Shown piece after piece: positions 1-9,680 of a stretch of 64,000 nt of DNA; the first letter of the stretch is position 1, and every line of letters starts with the position of its first letter. This stretch comes from Ottowia sp. SB7-C50 (GTDB lineage: Bacteria > Pseudomonadota > Gammaproteobacteria > Burkholderiales > Burkholderiaceae_C). A model generated the notes under the pieces. The model was not told where the DNA came from, ran no database searches, and saw nothing but the letters and a program-made list of their open reading frames with translations. The stretch is from the NCBI RefSeq assembly GCF_033110285.1, contig NZ_CP136995.1, positions 806,001-870,000 of the forward strand. The letters are read 5' to 3'. Position numbers and translations under genes: made by a program.

Positions 1-1059
1 CCGCTCGGGACACTCGACTCCACGGCCAAGGTTCAGTTGCTCGAAAAGATCGAACGGCTTGCCCGTGCGAAAGACCCGCGCGTGGTGCAGGTGATGGCCG
101 GTTTGGCCAATGAATATGACGTCGTTCTCGTCGCGCGACTGGACGGCACCCTGGCTGCCGATGTGCGGCCGCTGGTGCGTCTCTCGGTGACGGTGATCGC
201 CGAGCAAAAGGGGCGACGGGAGATCGGCTCGTTTGGCGGCGGCGGCCGGTTTGGCTTGTCGTATTTTGACGATGCGCTGGTGGCGGACTACGTCGATCAG
301 GCGGTGCAGGCCGCGCTCACCAACCTCGAGTCGCGGCCGGCACCGGCGGGCGAGATGACGGTGGTGCTGGGTCCGGGCTGGCCCGGCGTGCTGTTGCACG
401 AAGCGGTGGGCCACGGGCTGGAGGGCGATTTCAACCGCAAGGGATCGAGCGCGTTCAGTGGCCGCATCGGTCAGCGCGTGGCGGCCGAGGGCGTGACGGT
501 GCTGGACGATGGCACGATGGCGGACCGGCGCGGCAGCCTCAATGTGGACGACGAAGGCCATCCGACACAACGCAACGTGTTGATCGAGGACGGCATTCTC
601 AAAGGCTATATCCAGGACGCCATGAACGCGCGCCTGATGAAGGTCAAGCCGACCGGCAACGGCCGGCGTGAGAGTTACGCCCATATTCCGATGCCGCGCA
701 TGACCAACACCTACATGCTGGGGGGCGACAAGGACCCACGCGAAATCGTCGCCAGCATCCAGAAGGGGCTGTATGCGACCAATTTTGGCGGTGGCCAGGT
801 AGACATTACCAGCGGCAAGTTCGTGTTTTCCGCCAGCGAAGCGTTCTGGGTCGAGAACGGAAAAATCCAGTATCCGGTGAAAGGCGCCACCATCGTCGGC
901 AGCGGCCCCGAATCGCTCAAGCGCATCACCATGATCGGCAACGACATGCAGCTGGACTCGGGTGTCGGAACCTGCGGCAAGGAAGGTCAGAGCGTGCCTG
1001 TCGGTGTCGGTCAGCCCACCTTGCGTCTGGATGGGTTGACCGTGGGTGGTACGGGCTGA
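1..1059 (+). CDS. tldD: Metalloprotease TldD, C-terminal part (5' end outside window)
   Basis: The frame is open from the first base and ends at a TGA, giving 352 residues. Family members are about 480-490 residues, so roughly 130 N-terminal residues lie outside the window. The zinc-protease signature HEAVGHG (HExxxH type) sits near bases 391-417, followed by the family's [14 protein letters not shown] stretch and a glycine-rich C-terminus. TldD works with PmbA/TldE as a heterodimeric protease that degrades unfolded peptides and matures some modified peptides; the partner gene is not in view. The first in-frame start-like codon at base 37 is internal to the family alignment and should not be taken as the start. 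Confidence 0.93.
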   Translation, partial: PLGTLDSTAKVQLLEKIERLARAKDPRVVQVMAGLANEYDVVLVARLDGTLAADVRPLVRLSVTVIAEQKGRREIGSFGGGGRFGLSYFDDALVADYVDQAVQAALTNLESRPAPAGEMTVVLGPGWPGVLLHEAVGHGLEGDFNRKGSSAFSGRIGQRVAAEGVTVLDDGTMADRRGSLNVDDEGHPTQRNVLIEDGILKGYIQDAMNARLMKVKPTGNGRRESYAHIPMPRMTNTYMLGGDKDPREIVASIQKGLYATNFGGGQVDITSGKFVFSASEAFWVENGKIQYPVKGATIVGSGPESLKRITMIGNDMQLDSGVGTCGKEGQSVPVGVGQPTLRLDGLTVGGTG

Positions 1060-1204
1060 CGAATGTTGCTTCGCGCCGACAGTGTCGATGCGCTGTCGTC
1101 CGGGCGCTTCGCGCTTTTATTTTGATAGCAAAGTCAATTATGGCGCCCGTCAACCGCCGCCTGTCAGCGGCATGGACGGCGCACTGTGCTACATTCACCC
1201 AGTC

Positions 1205-1276
1205 ATGAAAACGCGCGTCGCTTTCGGTTTTTACTTTTGGTTCTCTGTCCTCGGCGGACGAGAGGCGAACGTGTAA
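1205..1276 (+). CDS. Candidate aromatic-rich leader peptide of the aroG attenuator (23 aa)
   Basis: A 23-codon ORF starts with ATG at 1205 and ends with TAA at 1274-1276, about 95 bp before aroG. Its centre reads FGFYFWF: four Phe, one Tyr and one Trp within seven codons. This is the hallmark of a leader peptide through which ribosome stalling senses charged aromatic tRNA. A terminator hairpin follows at 1302-1333. There is no strong Shine-Dalgarno sequence. A possible extended -10 (TGC-TACATT, -10 hexamer 1190-1195) would put transcription start only a few bases before the ATG, so translation could be close to leaderless. The composition and the order leader-terminator-gene are seen directly; the function is inferred. 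Confidence 0.72.
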   Translation: MKTRVAFGFYFWFSVLGGREANV

Positions 1277-1333
1277 CCTGACAAGCGCACTTCCCGACAA
1301 GACCGCCGACGCGATGAGCCCGGCGGTTTTTTT
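1251..1333 (+). promoter_or_regulatory. Putative attenuator of aroG: antiterminator segment plus terminator
   Basis: Bases 1251-1257 (TCGGCGG), inside the leader ORF just after the aromatic codons, are fully complementary to 1303-1309 (CCGCCGA), the left arm of the terminator. The same segment can also be masked by a short local hairpin (GTCC at about 1247-1250 with GGAC at 1256-1259). This gives the usual three-way choice: a stalled ribosome frees the segment to pair with the terminator arm, while a fast ribosome lets the terminator form. Excess Phe, and perhaps Tyr or Trp, would then reduce DAHP synthase. The pairing model is inference from complementarity. Confidence 0.6.
1302..1333 (+). 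terminator. Intrinsic terminator in the aroG leader
   Basis: The arms ACCGCCG (1302-1308) and CGGCGGT (1321-1327) form a perfect 7-bp stem around a 12-nt loop, followed by a run of seven T (1327-1333). It lies upstream of aroG and downstream of the leader ORF, where an attenuator terminator belongs. Confidence 0.75.
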
Positions 1334-1371
1334 GTGTCTTTTTTCTTCTCCATTCTTCAAGGACCGATCCC

Positions 1372-2496
1372 ATGAACGCCAAGAACGCACAGGCCACTGC
1401 CGATGCCTGGGCCTCGTCGCCCGAACGAACCAGCCAGACCGACGACCAGCGCATCAAGGACATCACCGTGTTGCCCCCGCCCGATCATTTGATCCGTTTC
1501 TTCCCCATTCGCGGCACCCCGGTGGAGTCGCTCATCACCGACACCCGCAAGGCGATTCGCCGCATCATCGCCGGCAAGGACGACCGGCTGCTGGTGGTGA
1601 TCGGCCCTTGCTCGATCCACGACCCGGCCGCCGCCATCGACTACGCGAAGCGCCTGAAGGTGTTGCGCGACCGATACGCCGATTCGCTTGAAATCGTGAT
1701 GCGCGTCTACTTCGAGAAGCCCCGCACCACGGTGGGCTGGAAGGGCCTGATCAACGACCCGTACCTCGACGAAAGCTACCGCATCGACGAAGGCCTGCGC
1801 ATCGCCCGCCAGTTGCTGATCGAGATCAACCGCCTGGGCCTGCCCGCCGGCAGCGAATTTCTCGACGTCATCTCGCCGCAGTACATCGGCGACCTGATCA
1901 GCTGGGGCGCCATTGGCGCGCGCACGACCGAGAGCCAGGTACACCGTGAACTGGCCAGCGGCCTGTCGGCACCCATCGGCTTCAAGAATGGCACCGACGG
2001 CAACATCCGCATCGCCACCGATGCCATCCAGTCGGCCTCGCGCGGGCACCACTTCCTGTCGGTGCACAAGAACGGCCAGGTTGCCATCGTCCACACCGAC
2101 GGCAACAAGGACTGCCACGTCATCCTGCGTGGCGGCAAGGCGCCCAATTACGACGCCGCCAGCGTCGCGACCGCCTGCAAGGAGCTGGAGTCCTCCAAGC
2201 TGCCCGCCACGCTGATGGTCGACTGCAGCCATGCCAACAGCAGCAAGCAGCACGAGCGTCAGCTCGACGTGGCGCGCGACGTGGCCGCGCAGGTGGCCAG
2301 CGGTTCGCGCTGCGTGTTCGGGCTGATGGTCGAAAGCCACATTCAGGGCGGTGCGCAAAAGTTCACCCCCGGCAAGGACGACGCGGCAGCGCTGGAATAC
2401 GGCAAGAGCATCACCGACGCCTGCATTGGCTGGGACGGGACGGAAGTCATCCTGCAGTCGCTGTCGGACGCGGTCAAGGCGCGACGCGCGGGCTGA
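1372..2496 (+). CDS. aroG: 3-deoxy-7-phosphoheptulonate synthase (DAHP synthase, class I)
   Basis: This 374-residue protein is the AroF/AroG/AroH-type enzyme that condenses phosphoenolpyruvate and erythrose-4-phosphate in the first step of the shikimate pathway. Family signatures visible are LLVVIGPCSIHD near residue 80, EKPRTTVGWKGLINDP, SWGAIGARTTESQ, GFKNGTDG and VDCSHANSSK. The ATG at 1372 follows an AAGGA ribosome-binding site and matches the usual family N-terminus and length. Expression is probably controlled by the attenuator just upstream. Which aromatic amino acid inhibits the enzyme cannot be read safely from the sequence; the Phe-rich leader points to phenylalanine as the main signal. 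Confidence 0.96.
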   Translation: MNAKNAQATADAWASSPERTSQTDDQRIKDITVLPPPDHLIRFFPIRGTPVESLITDTRKAIRRIIAGKDDRLLVVIGPCSIHDPAAAIDYAKRLKVLRDRYADSLEIVMRVYFEKPRTTVGWKGLINDPYLDESYRIDEGLRIARQLLIEINRLGLPAGSEFLDVISPQYIGDLISWGAIGARTTESQVHRELASGLSAPIGFKNGTDGNIRIATDAIQSASRGHHFLSVHKNGQVAIVHTDGNKDCHVILRGGKAPNYDAASVATACKELESSKLPATLMVDCSHANSSKQHERQLDVARDVAAQVASGSRCVFGLMVESHIQGGAQKFTPGKDDAAALEYGKSITDACIGWDGTEVILQSLSDAVKARRAG

Positions 2497-2593
2497 TGCG
2501 CATCAAGGTCGACGGCGGTGAATCGACTACATTCGCTGGGTGCGCCGCCGTCGGCGCGTTCAGGCAACGACATTCAGGAAGGATCCGCCCATC

Positions 2594-2905
2594 ATGCAGA
2601 GCGAAGTTCGCGTCATCCAGGACGAGCGCACCGAATGGCGCTTCGAGCTCGATTCGGCCGCCCCCATGGCCAATGCCGAAGCCCGCGACTGGCTGGATGC
2701 GCAGTTCACTCAGCTGGGCAGCGAGCCGCTGCGCCCCACCGGCAAGCTGCTGCTGGCCGACAAGGTGCTGGTGGTCGCGCGCGACGCCGGCGCGACGCTG
2801 CTGAGCGATGCGAAATGGGGCCACGAATTTGCCCGCGCGGTCAGCGGGGCGCTGGCCAAGCCCGTGGTGCGCATCGACCTGGGTGCGATGTCGGTGTCCT
2901 ACTGA
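2594..2905 (+). CDS. Conserved-looking hypothetical protein (103 aa)
   Basis: I do not recognise this protein. The chosen start (ATG 2594, MQSEVRV) follows an AGGAAGG ribosome-binding site; a longer frame from 2540 begins with an arginine-rich stretch that looks non-coding. The protein is acidic, soluble-looking, without a signal peptide or membrane segment, and has two roughly equal alpha/beta stretches. It lies about 95 bp after aroG on the same strand and converges with mpl. A GC-rich imperfect hairpin at about 2930-2966 between the two genes could serve as terminator. Coding potential is judged from normal GC3-type composition and a clean Shine-Dalgarno sequence. Confidence 0.7.
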   Translation: MQSEVRVIQDERTEWRFELDSAAPMANAEARDWLDAQFTQLGSEPLRPTGKLLLADKVLVVARDAGATLLSDAKWGHEFARAVSGALAKPVVRIDLGAMSVSY

Positions 2906-2986
2906 CGGCGCTGAGCGGCGCGGGAGGGCGCGCCAGTTCAGGCACCAATCAGGCCCTGGCGCCCGTTGATCCAGCGCATGCAGCTA

Positions 2987-4402
2987 CTATTTTTGTAGCG
3001 ATTCAAGCAGCTTGAGGTGCACGCCGCCGAAGCCGCCGTTGCTCATGCACAGCAGGTGATCGCCCGGTCGCGCGGCTGAAAGCACCTGTTTCACCACGTC
3101 GTCCACGCTGCCAGCGACCTGCGCGCGGCCGCCCAGCGGCTGCAGCGCCTCGGCGGCATTCCAGTCCAGCCCGCCCGTGTGGCAAAAGCTCAGGTCGGCG
3201 TGTTCCAGCGACCACGGCAGCTGTGACTTCATCGTGCCCAGCTTCATCGTGTTGCTGCGCGGCTCGAAGATGGCGAGGATGCGCTCGTCCTGACGGCCAG
3301 CGGCGTCCAGTTGCCGGCGCAGGCCGTCCACGGTGGTGCGGATCGCCGTGGGGTGGTGCGCGAAATCGTCATACACGGTGATGTCGGCGCCACCTGCCTG
3401 CGCCACGCGGCCGCGCACTTCCATGCGGCGGCGCACGTTCTGAAAGCGGCCCAGCGCGTTGCAAGCCTCGGTTGGCGCCACGCCCACGTGCTCAGCGGCC
3501 GCAATGGCCGCCAGCGCGTTGAGCTGGTTGTGCGTGCCCGACAGATCCCACCGCACGCGACCCACCGTGCGGCCCGCGTGCTGCACCTCAAAGTCGGACG
3601 CGTCGCCCAGCGCCGTGAAGTCACTCACCGCCGCGCCAAAGGTGCGCTGCTCGCTCCAGCAGCCTTGCGCCAGCACCCGCGTCAGGCTTTCCTCCAGCCC
3701 GTTGACCACCACCCGGCCGGACGCCGGCACCGAGCGGATCAGGTGGTGAAACTGCCGTTCGATGGCGGCTAGGTCGTCAAAGATGTCGGCGTGGTCGAAC
3801 TCCAGGTTGTTCAGCACCGCCGTGCGCGGTCGGTAATGCACGAACTTGCTGCGCTTGTCGAAGAAGGCGGTGTCGTATTCGTCCGCCTCGATCACGAACA
3901 GCGGACGCGCCTGCCCCGCCGCCAGCGCGCCAATGCGGGCCGAAATGCCGAAGTTGAACGGCACGCCTCCCACCAGGAAGCCCGGCGTCAGCCCCGCGCT
4001 TTCCAGTATCCAGGTCAGCATCGACGTGGTCGTGGTCTTGCCGTGCGTTCCGGCCACCGCCAGCACGTGGCGGCCCGCCAGCACGTGCTCGGACAGCCAT
4101 TGCGGCCCGCTGGTATAGGGCGCGCCAGCGTCCAGAATCGCTTCCATCAGCGGGTACTTGGGTGTGCCGTCGGCCAGGCGTGCGCGGCTCACCACGTTGC
4201 CGATGACGAACATGTCTGGCTTCAGTGCCATCTGGTCGACGCCGTAGCCCTCGATCAAGTCAATGCCCAGCGCGCGCAGCTGGTCGCTCATGGGCGGGTA
4301 CACGCCCGCGTCGCAGCCGGTCACCGTGTGCCCCGCCTCGCGCGCCAACGCCGCCACGCCGCCCATGAAGGTACCGCAAATGCCCAGAATGTGAATGTGC
4401 AT
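2987..4402 (-). CDS. mpl: UDP-N-acetylmuramate:L-alanyl-gamma-D-glutamyl-meso-diaminopimelate ligase
   Basis: Mpl re-attaches the recycled murein tripeptide to UDP-MurNAc in the cytoplasm, feeding peptidoglycan recycling; AmpD, further along this window, supplies that tripeptide. The 471-residue protein starts MHIHILGICGTFMGG, the Mur-ligase N-terminal fold with the Mpl-specific GICGTFMGG, has the ATP loop GTHGKTTT near residue 107, then the central and C-terminal Mur domains (DDFAHHPTAI, FEPRSNTMK). The start was set at 4402 because the longer frame adds 48 residues with no family match. The stop lies in an AT-rich piece resembling the dispersed R1-type repeat. Confidence 0.95.
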   Translation of the reverse strand: MHIHILGICGTFMGGVAALAREAGHTVTGCDAGVYPPMSDQLRALGIDLIEGYGVDQMALKPDMFVIGNVVSRARLADGTPKYPLMEAILDAGAPYTSGPQWLSEHVLAGRHVLAVAGTHGKTTTTSMLTWILESAGLTPGFLVGGVPFNFGISARIGALAAGQARPLFVIEADEYDTAFFDKRSKFVHYRPRTAVLNNLEFDHADIFDDLAAIERQFHHLIRSVPASGRVVVNGLEESLTRVLAQGCWSEQRTFGAAVSDFTALGDASDFEVQHAGRTVGRVRWDLSGTHNQLNALAAIAAAEHVGVAPTEACNALGRFQNVRRRMEVRGRVAQAGGADITVYDDFAHHPTAIRTTVDGLRRQLDAAGRQDERILAIFEPRSNTMKLGTMKSQLPWSLEHADLSFCHTGGLDWNAAEALQPLGGRAQVAGSVDDVVKQVLSAARPGDHLLCMSNGGFGGVHLKLLESLQK

Positions 4403-4582
4403 GGGGCGAATTCTAGGCGGGAAAGCAAGCCGAATAAGCCGCCGGCCCGCGTATTTTGGCGCTATGGCGCTTTGCTTTTGATAGCCACACGCGGCTGAGG
4501 GGTGGCGCGGTGCGACGCACCACCTTCCTCGTCCGCGTGCTTTCATTCACCAGCATCGGGACTGCCTTCAGCCCGGCACACA

Positions 4583-6214
4583 TCACTTGGCGAACCGCTC
4601 GCGCAGCTTGAGTTTCCAGAATTTGCCGGTCGACGTGCGCGGCACGGCGTCGATGATTTCGTAGCGCTCGGGCAACTGCCATTTGGCGAAACCCTTGGTG
4701 AGCAACAGGGCGTTCAAGTCCTCGGTCGCGGCTTGTTCGCCGGGTTTGAAGGCGACGCAGGCGAGCGGGCGCTCGCTCCACTTTTCGTCGGGAATGGCGA
4801 TGACGGCCGCCTCGGCCACCGCCGGGTGCGCCATGAGGGCGTTTTCCAGGTCGACGGAGCTGATCCATTCGCCGCCGGACTTGATCAAGTCCTTGGTGCG
4901 GTCGCTGATCTTGACGAAGCCGATCTCGTCCACGCTGGCCACGTCGCCGGTGCGCAGCCAGCCGTCGGCGGTGAACTTGTCTTCGGGCGAACCCACGCCG
5001 TGGTAGCTGCCGGTGATGAAGGGGCCGCGCACCTGGATTTCGCCCACGCTGGTGCCGTCCCACGGCTGGTCGCGCCCGTCGTCGCCGCGCGCACGCAACT
5101 CGACCAGCGGCACGGGTGAACCGGCCTGGGCGGCGCGGCGGTATTTCTCATCCTGGCTGGCGCCGGCGAGTTCGGCGCGCGGGTAGCTGATGGTGGCGAC
5201 GGGGCTGGTTTCCGTCATGCCCCAGCCTTGCTGGATCCAGATGCCGTGCGCGTCGAAGGCGCGGATCAGGCTCTCGGGCACGGCCGCGCCGCCGACCAGC
5301 GACTTCATGCCCTTGGGCAACTTCCAGCGCCCGGCGTGGGGCGAACCGGGTTTGAGCGACTGGTCATAGGTCTGGATCAGCGACAGCCAGATGGTAGGCA
5401 CGCCCAGCGCCAGCGTGGGCGGCTCCTGCGTCATCAGGTCGAGCAGGTCGTCGGGGTGCAGGTGCGGGCCGGGGAAGACCAGCTTGGCGCCCAGCATGAC
5501 CGCGATGTAGGGCATGCCCCAGCTGTTGGCGTGGAACATGGGGGTGACGGGCAACACCACGTCGGTGCTCCCCACGTCGGTGTAGTCGGGCAGCGCGGCG
5601 ACCAGCGAATGCAGCACGGTGGAGCGGTGCGAATAGACCACGCCCTTGGGCTTGCCGGTGGTGCCGCTGGTGTAGCACATGCTCACCGGGTCGTTCTCGT
5701 CGTGCGGCAGGTACTGGAAGGCGTCGGGATCGGCGGACGCCAGCAAGGCCTCGTAGTCGGCAAATCCGGGCGGCACGGGTGCGCCGCTGAAGGGGAAGAC
5801 GATGATTTTCTCGAACGCGTGAAGGTGGGCGAACTGCTGGTACAGCGGCAGCAGCACGTCGTCGATGACGAGAAAGCGGTCTTCAGCGTCGCCCGCGATC
5901 CAGCCGATTTCGTCGGGCGACAGCCGCAGGTTCAGCGTGTGCATCACGCCGCCTGCAGCGGGGATGCCGAAATAGCATTCCAGGTGGGCATGGTGGTTCC
6001 AGCACAGGGTGGCGACCCGGTCGCCCTTTTTCAGCCCCAGCTGCTGCAGCGCGCTGCCCAGGGCGCGCGTGCGGCGGTAGAACTCGCCATAGGTGTGGCT
6101 GCGCAAGGACTTGTCCGGCAGGCGCGACACGATGGTGTTGTTCCAGAAAATCTTGCCCGCACGCTCCAGCAAATGGTTGAGCGACAGCGGCGTGTCCATC
6201 ATCGTCGTCTTCAT
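4583..6214 (-). CDS. Medium/long-chain acyl-CoA synthetase (AMP-binding, AlkK-like)
   Basis: This 543-residue ANL-superfamily enzyme should activate a fatty acid, or a similar carboxylate, to its CoA thioester through an acyl-adenylate. The P-loop-like YTSGTTGKPKG is at residues 181-191. Further motifs are GWGMTETSP, DGWLRTGDVA with D for ATP ribose binding, DRTKDLIKSGGEWIS, and a C-terminal PRTSTGKFWKLKLR carrying the catalytic lysine. The start at 6214 follows AAGGAG with good spacing. The overall pattern recalls medium-chain synthetases of the AlkK type, but chain length cannot be read from sequence. It is monocistronic here and divergent from the next gene. Confidence 0.9.
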   Translation of the reverse strand: MKTTMMDTPLSLNHLLERAGKIFWNNTIVSRLPDKSLRSHTYGEFYRRTRALGSALQQLGLKKGDRVATLCWNHHAHLECYFGIPAAGGVMHTLNLRLSPDEIGWIAGDAEDRFLVIDDVLLPLYQQFAHLHAFEKIIVFPFSGAPVPPGFADYEALLASADPDAFQYLPHDENDPVSMCYTSGTTGKPKGVVYSHRSTVLHSLVAALPDYTDVGSTDVVLPVTPMFHANSWGMPYIAVMLGAKLVFPGPHLHPDDLLDLMTQEPPTLALGVPTIWLSLIQTYDQSLKPGSPHAGRWKLPKGMKSLVGGAAVPESLIRAFDAHGIWIQQGWGMTETSPVATISYPRAELAGASQDEKYRRAAQAGSPVPLVELRARGDDGRDQPWDGTSVGEIQVRGPFITGSYHGVGSPEDKFTADGWLRTGDVASVDEIGFVKISDRTKDLIKSGGEWISSVDLENALMAHPAVAEAAVIAIPDEKWSERPLACVAFKPGEQAATEDLNALLLTKGFAKWQLPERYEIIDAVPRTSTGKFWKLKLRERFAK

Positions 6215-6284
6215 GGGTGTCTCCTTGAGGGCCTTTGGGCAACTGTAAGCCAAGCTTTCACGGCGACAGGGCAGAATCGGGTGA

Positions 6285-6881
6285 ATGGAAACCCTGACGC
6301 ACGAGATGGCCGCCCACGCGGCGCGCCTGGTGGTGGAAGAGGGGCTGGACTACGGCTCGGCCAAGCGGCGGGCGCAGAAGCTGCTGGGTGTGCCGCCGCG
6401 CAGCGCGCTGCCGGACAACGATCTGGTCGATGCCGAAGTGCGTGCCTACCTGGCGCTGTTCTGCGCCGACACCCAGCCGCGCGAACTGGCGGCGCTGCGG
6501 CGCCTGGCGCTGGTGTGGATGGATCGGCTGAGCGAATTCCGTCCCTACATCGTGGGCGCGGTGTGGAACGGCACCGCTACGCGGCTGTCGGACATCCACC
6601 TTCAATTGTTTTGCGACGACCCCAAGTCGGCTGAAATTGCGCTCATCGACCAGCGCGTGGCCTACCAGCCGCACGCGGTGGCCGGGGTGCGGGGCCAGGA
6701 CGTGGACGCGCTGAGTTTCAGCGACCACTGCGCAGAACTGGGCGAGACGATCGGCGTGCATTTGATGATTCACGACCACGACGATCTTCGTGGCGCGCTC
6801 AAGCCGGACGCGCAAGGCCGGCCCGTGCGCGGCGACCGCAAGGCGCTGGCCCAGCGGCTGGCAGAAAGCGAGCAGGCATGA
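6285..6881 (+). CDS. Nucleotidyltransferase-like protein, probably degenerate (198 aa)
   Basis: No family is certain. The segment GAVWNGTATRLSDIHLQLF (about residues 90-108) resembles the Pol-beta-type nucleotidyltransferase signature (G[GS]-x9-DxD), but the second acidic residue is replaced by His and the GS by GA, so catalysis as such is doubtful. The rest is mostly helical, with no signal peptide. The stop overlaps the ATG of the following thioredoxin-like gene (ATGA), so the two are probably translationally coupled. The start at 6285 is the first ATG of the frame. Confidence 0.72.
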   Translation: METLTHEMAAHAARLVVEEGLDYGSAKRRAQKLLGVPPRSALPDNDLVDAEVRAYLALFCADTQPRELAALRRLALVWMDRLSEFRPYIVGAVWNGTATRLSDIHLQLFCDDPKSAEIALIDQRVAYQPHAVAGVRGQDVDALSFSDHCAELGETIGVHLMIHDHDDLRGALKPDAQGRPVRGDRKALAQRLAESEQA

Positions 6882-7441
6882 CCGACCCGAAGACGACCTT
6901 GCCGGCGCCGCCGAACCGCGCCTGGTCGCGCCGCGGCGCGCTGGCCGCCGTCGCGGCTGCGGCCGCAGGTGCGGGCGCGCTGCTGGGCTGGCAACGCTAT
7001 CGACTGACCGAAGCGGGTGATCTGGCCGATTTCTGGGCGCGCAGCTTCCACACGCCGGAAGGCGGCTCGCTGGCGCTGGCGTCGCTAAGAGGCCGGCCGC
7101 TGCTGATCAACTTCTGGGCCACCTGGTGCCCGCCTTGTGTGGAAGAAATGCCGTTATTGAGCGGCTTTTATGCCGATAACAAGGCCAACGGCTGGCAACT
7201 GCTGGGACTGGCGGTAGACAAGCCCGAGCCGGTGGTGCGTTTCCTTGCCAAGTCTCCGGTGACCTTTCCGATTGGGCTGGCGGGCCTGGAAGGGGTCGAC
7301 TTGGCGCGCGAACTGGGCAATTCGGCCGGTGGATTGCCCTTCAGCGTGCTGTTTGACGGCACCGGCCGGCTGCGCGAGCGCAAGCTGGGCCAGCTTCACG
7401 CCAGCGACCTGGCACGCTGGCGGCAAGCCATGACCGCCTAG
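6878..7441 (+). CDS. TlpA/ResA-family thiol:disulfide oxidoreductase
   Basis: A membrane-anchored thioredoxin-fold protein of 187 residues facing the periplasm. An N-terminal hydrophobic segment (about residues 21-37) is preceded by SRRG, so export may be through Sec as an anchor or possibly through Tat. The active site WCPPC is at residues 83-87 (NFWATWCPPCVEEMP), and the cis-proline loop is GGLPFSV near 152. Such proteins reduce cytochrome c haem-binding cysteines or other periplasmic disulfides. It overlaps the upstream gene by 4 bp (ATGA), implying joint expression; the partner substrate is unknown. Confidence 0.9.
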   Translation: MTDPKTTLPAPPNRAWSRRGALAAVAAAAAGAGALLGWQRYRLTEAGDLADFWARSFHTPEGGSLALASLRGRPLLINFWATWCPPCVEEMPLLSGFYADNKANGWQLLGLAVDKPEPVVRFLAKSPVTFPIGLAGLEGVDLARELGNSAGGLPFSVLFDGTGRLRERKLGQLHASDLARWRQAMTA

Positions 7442-7538
7442 CGCAGGTCGCGCCGTTCCACGAAATTGAACTCAAATCAACGGCGTTAGGGTAGATTTAG
7501 GTTAGATTCGCCCTTCCCCCTATTTGGATGGCCTAACC

Positions 7539-8021
7539 ATGGATTTGCGCAAACTCAAGACCCTGATCGACCTGGTATCGGAGTCGAACGTGTCGGAACT
7601 GGAGATCACCGAGGCCGAAGGCAGGGTTCGTATCGTGAAGGGCGGTCCGCAGGCGGCGCCTCAGGTGGTGGCGTACGCGCCGGTGCAGCAAGCCGTGCCG
7701 GCGCCGGTGGCGGCGTCTGCTGCGCCCGTCGCGGCCGACGCCCCCGCCAGTGCACCGGCCTCGGCTGGCGCGGCGGAATTGCCGGCGGGCTTCCTGGTCA
7801 AGTCGCCCATGGTGGGCACGTTCTACCGCTCTTCCAGCCCCGGCGCCAAGCCTTTCGTCGAAATCGGGCAGCAGGTGAAGGAGGGCGACACGCTCTGCAT
7901 CATCGAGGCGATGAAGATCCTGAACGAGATCGACGCCGAAAAAGGCGGTACCGTCGTCAAGATCATGGGCGAAAACGGTCAGGCGGTGGAATATGGCCAG
8001 CCGCTGTTCGTGATTGAATGA
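7539..8021 (+). CDS. accB: Acetyl-CoA carboxylase biotin carboxyl carrier protein
   Basis: AccB carries the biotin that AccC carboxylates in the first committed step of fatty acid synthesis. The 160-residue protein has an N-terminal region ([13 protein letters not shown]), an Ala/Pro/Val linker, and a C-terminal biotinyl domain with EAMKILNEI, whose lysine is the biotinylation site. The start at 7539 fits the family N-terminus; an upstream ATG at 7524 would add five residues. accC follows after a 162-bp spacer, longer than usual for this pair, which holds an accC-like echo. Confidence 0.96.
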   Translation: MDLRKLKTLIDLVSESNVSELEITEAEGRVRIVKGGPQAAPQVVAYAPVQQAVPAPVAASAAPVAADAPASAPASAGAAELPAGFLVKSPMVGTFYRSSSPGAKPFVEIGQQVKEGDTLCIIEAMKILNEIDAEKGGTVVKIMGENGQAVEYGQPLFVIE

Positions 8022-8122
8022 GCTTGCCGTTGCGCGCGTCGGGCCGCACGGCTGTCGCGGCGGCGTGCCCTTCAAGGCATCCGTCCGATGCCGGCCACGC
8101 CACAGCGCCATGGATAACTGAC

Positions 8123-8183
8123 ATGTTCAAAAAAGTACAGGTCGCTGATCGCGGCGTTGTGGCGATGAGCCGCGGGGGCAATC

Positions 8184-8191
<8 letters not shown>
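8123..8191 (+). other. Degenerate copy of the accC start (22-codon ORF overlapping accC)
   Basis: Bases 8123-8156 repeat the first 34 bases of accC (8184-8217) with seven differences and start a short ORF, MFKKVQVADRG..., against [11 protein letters not shown] in AccC. The ORF ends with TAA at 8189-8191, inside the first codons of accC, so its stop overlaps the accC start in another frame. It could be a remnant of a local duplication or recombination, or it could act as a coupled upstream ORF. It has no good Shine-Dalgarno sequence. Confidence 0.6.
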
Positions 8192-9533
<1,342 letters not shown>

Positions 9534-9625
9534 CGACGCGCCCATGGATCGCGTCGCGGCTTCCGACGGGGTGATTGGGTTGCCGGGTCAACAACCCGGA
9601 TTTGAGGTGTCAGGCTAAATCTGCC

Positions 9626-9670
9626 GCCACCGCTTGTCCATAAAGCGTGAGCAGCTATAATTTTTGAAGC
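9626..9670. repeat. R1-type dispersed intergenic repeat
   Basis: The copy shows the R1 layout: an inverted pair CGCTTG-N6-AAGCG followed by an AT-rich piece around AGCTATAATTTTTGAAG. It sits in the spacer between accC and prmA, 11 bp before the prmA ATG. Similar copies occur at least six more times in this window. Confidence 0.6.
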
Positions 9671-9680
9671 GGATGCCGAT

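Noticed and set aside
7460..7510. TTGAAC ... TAGATT promoter for accB
   Set aside because: The spacing is about 20 bp and two alternative -10 boxes exist, so no single promoter could be supported.
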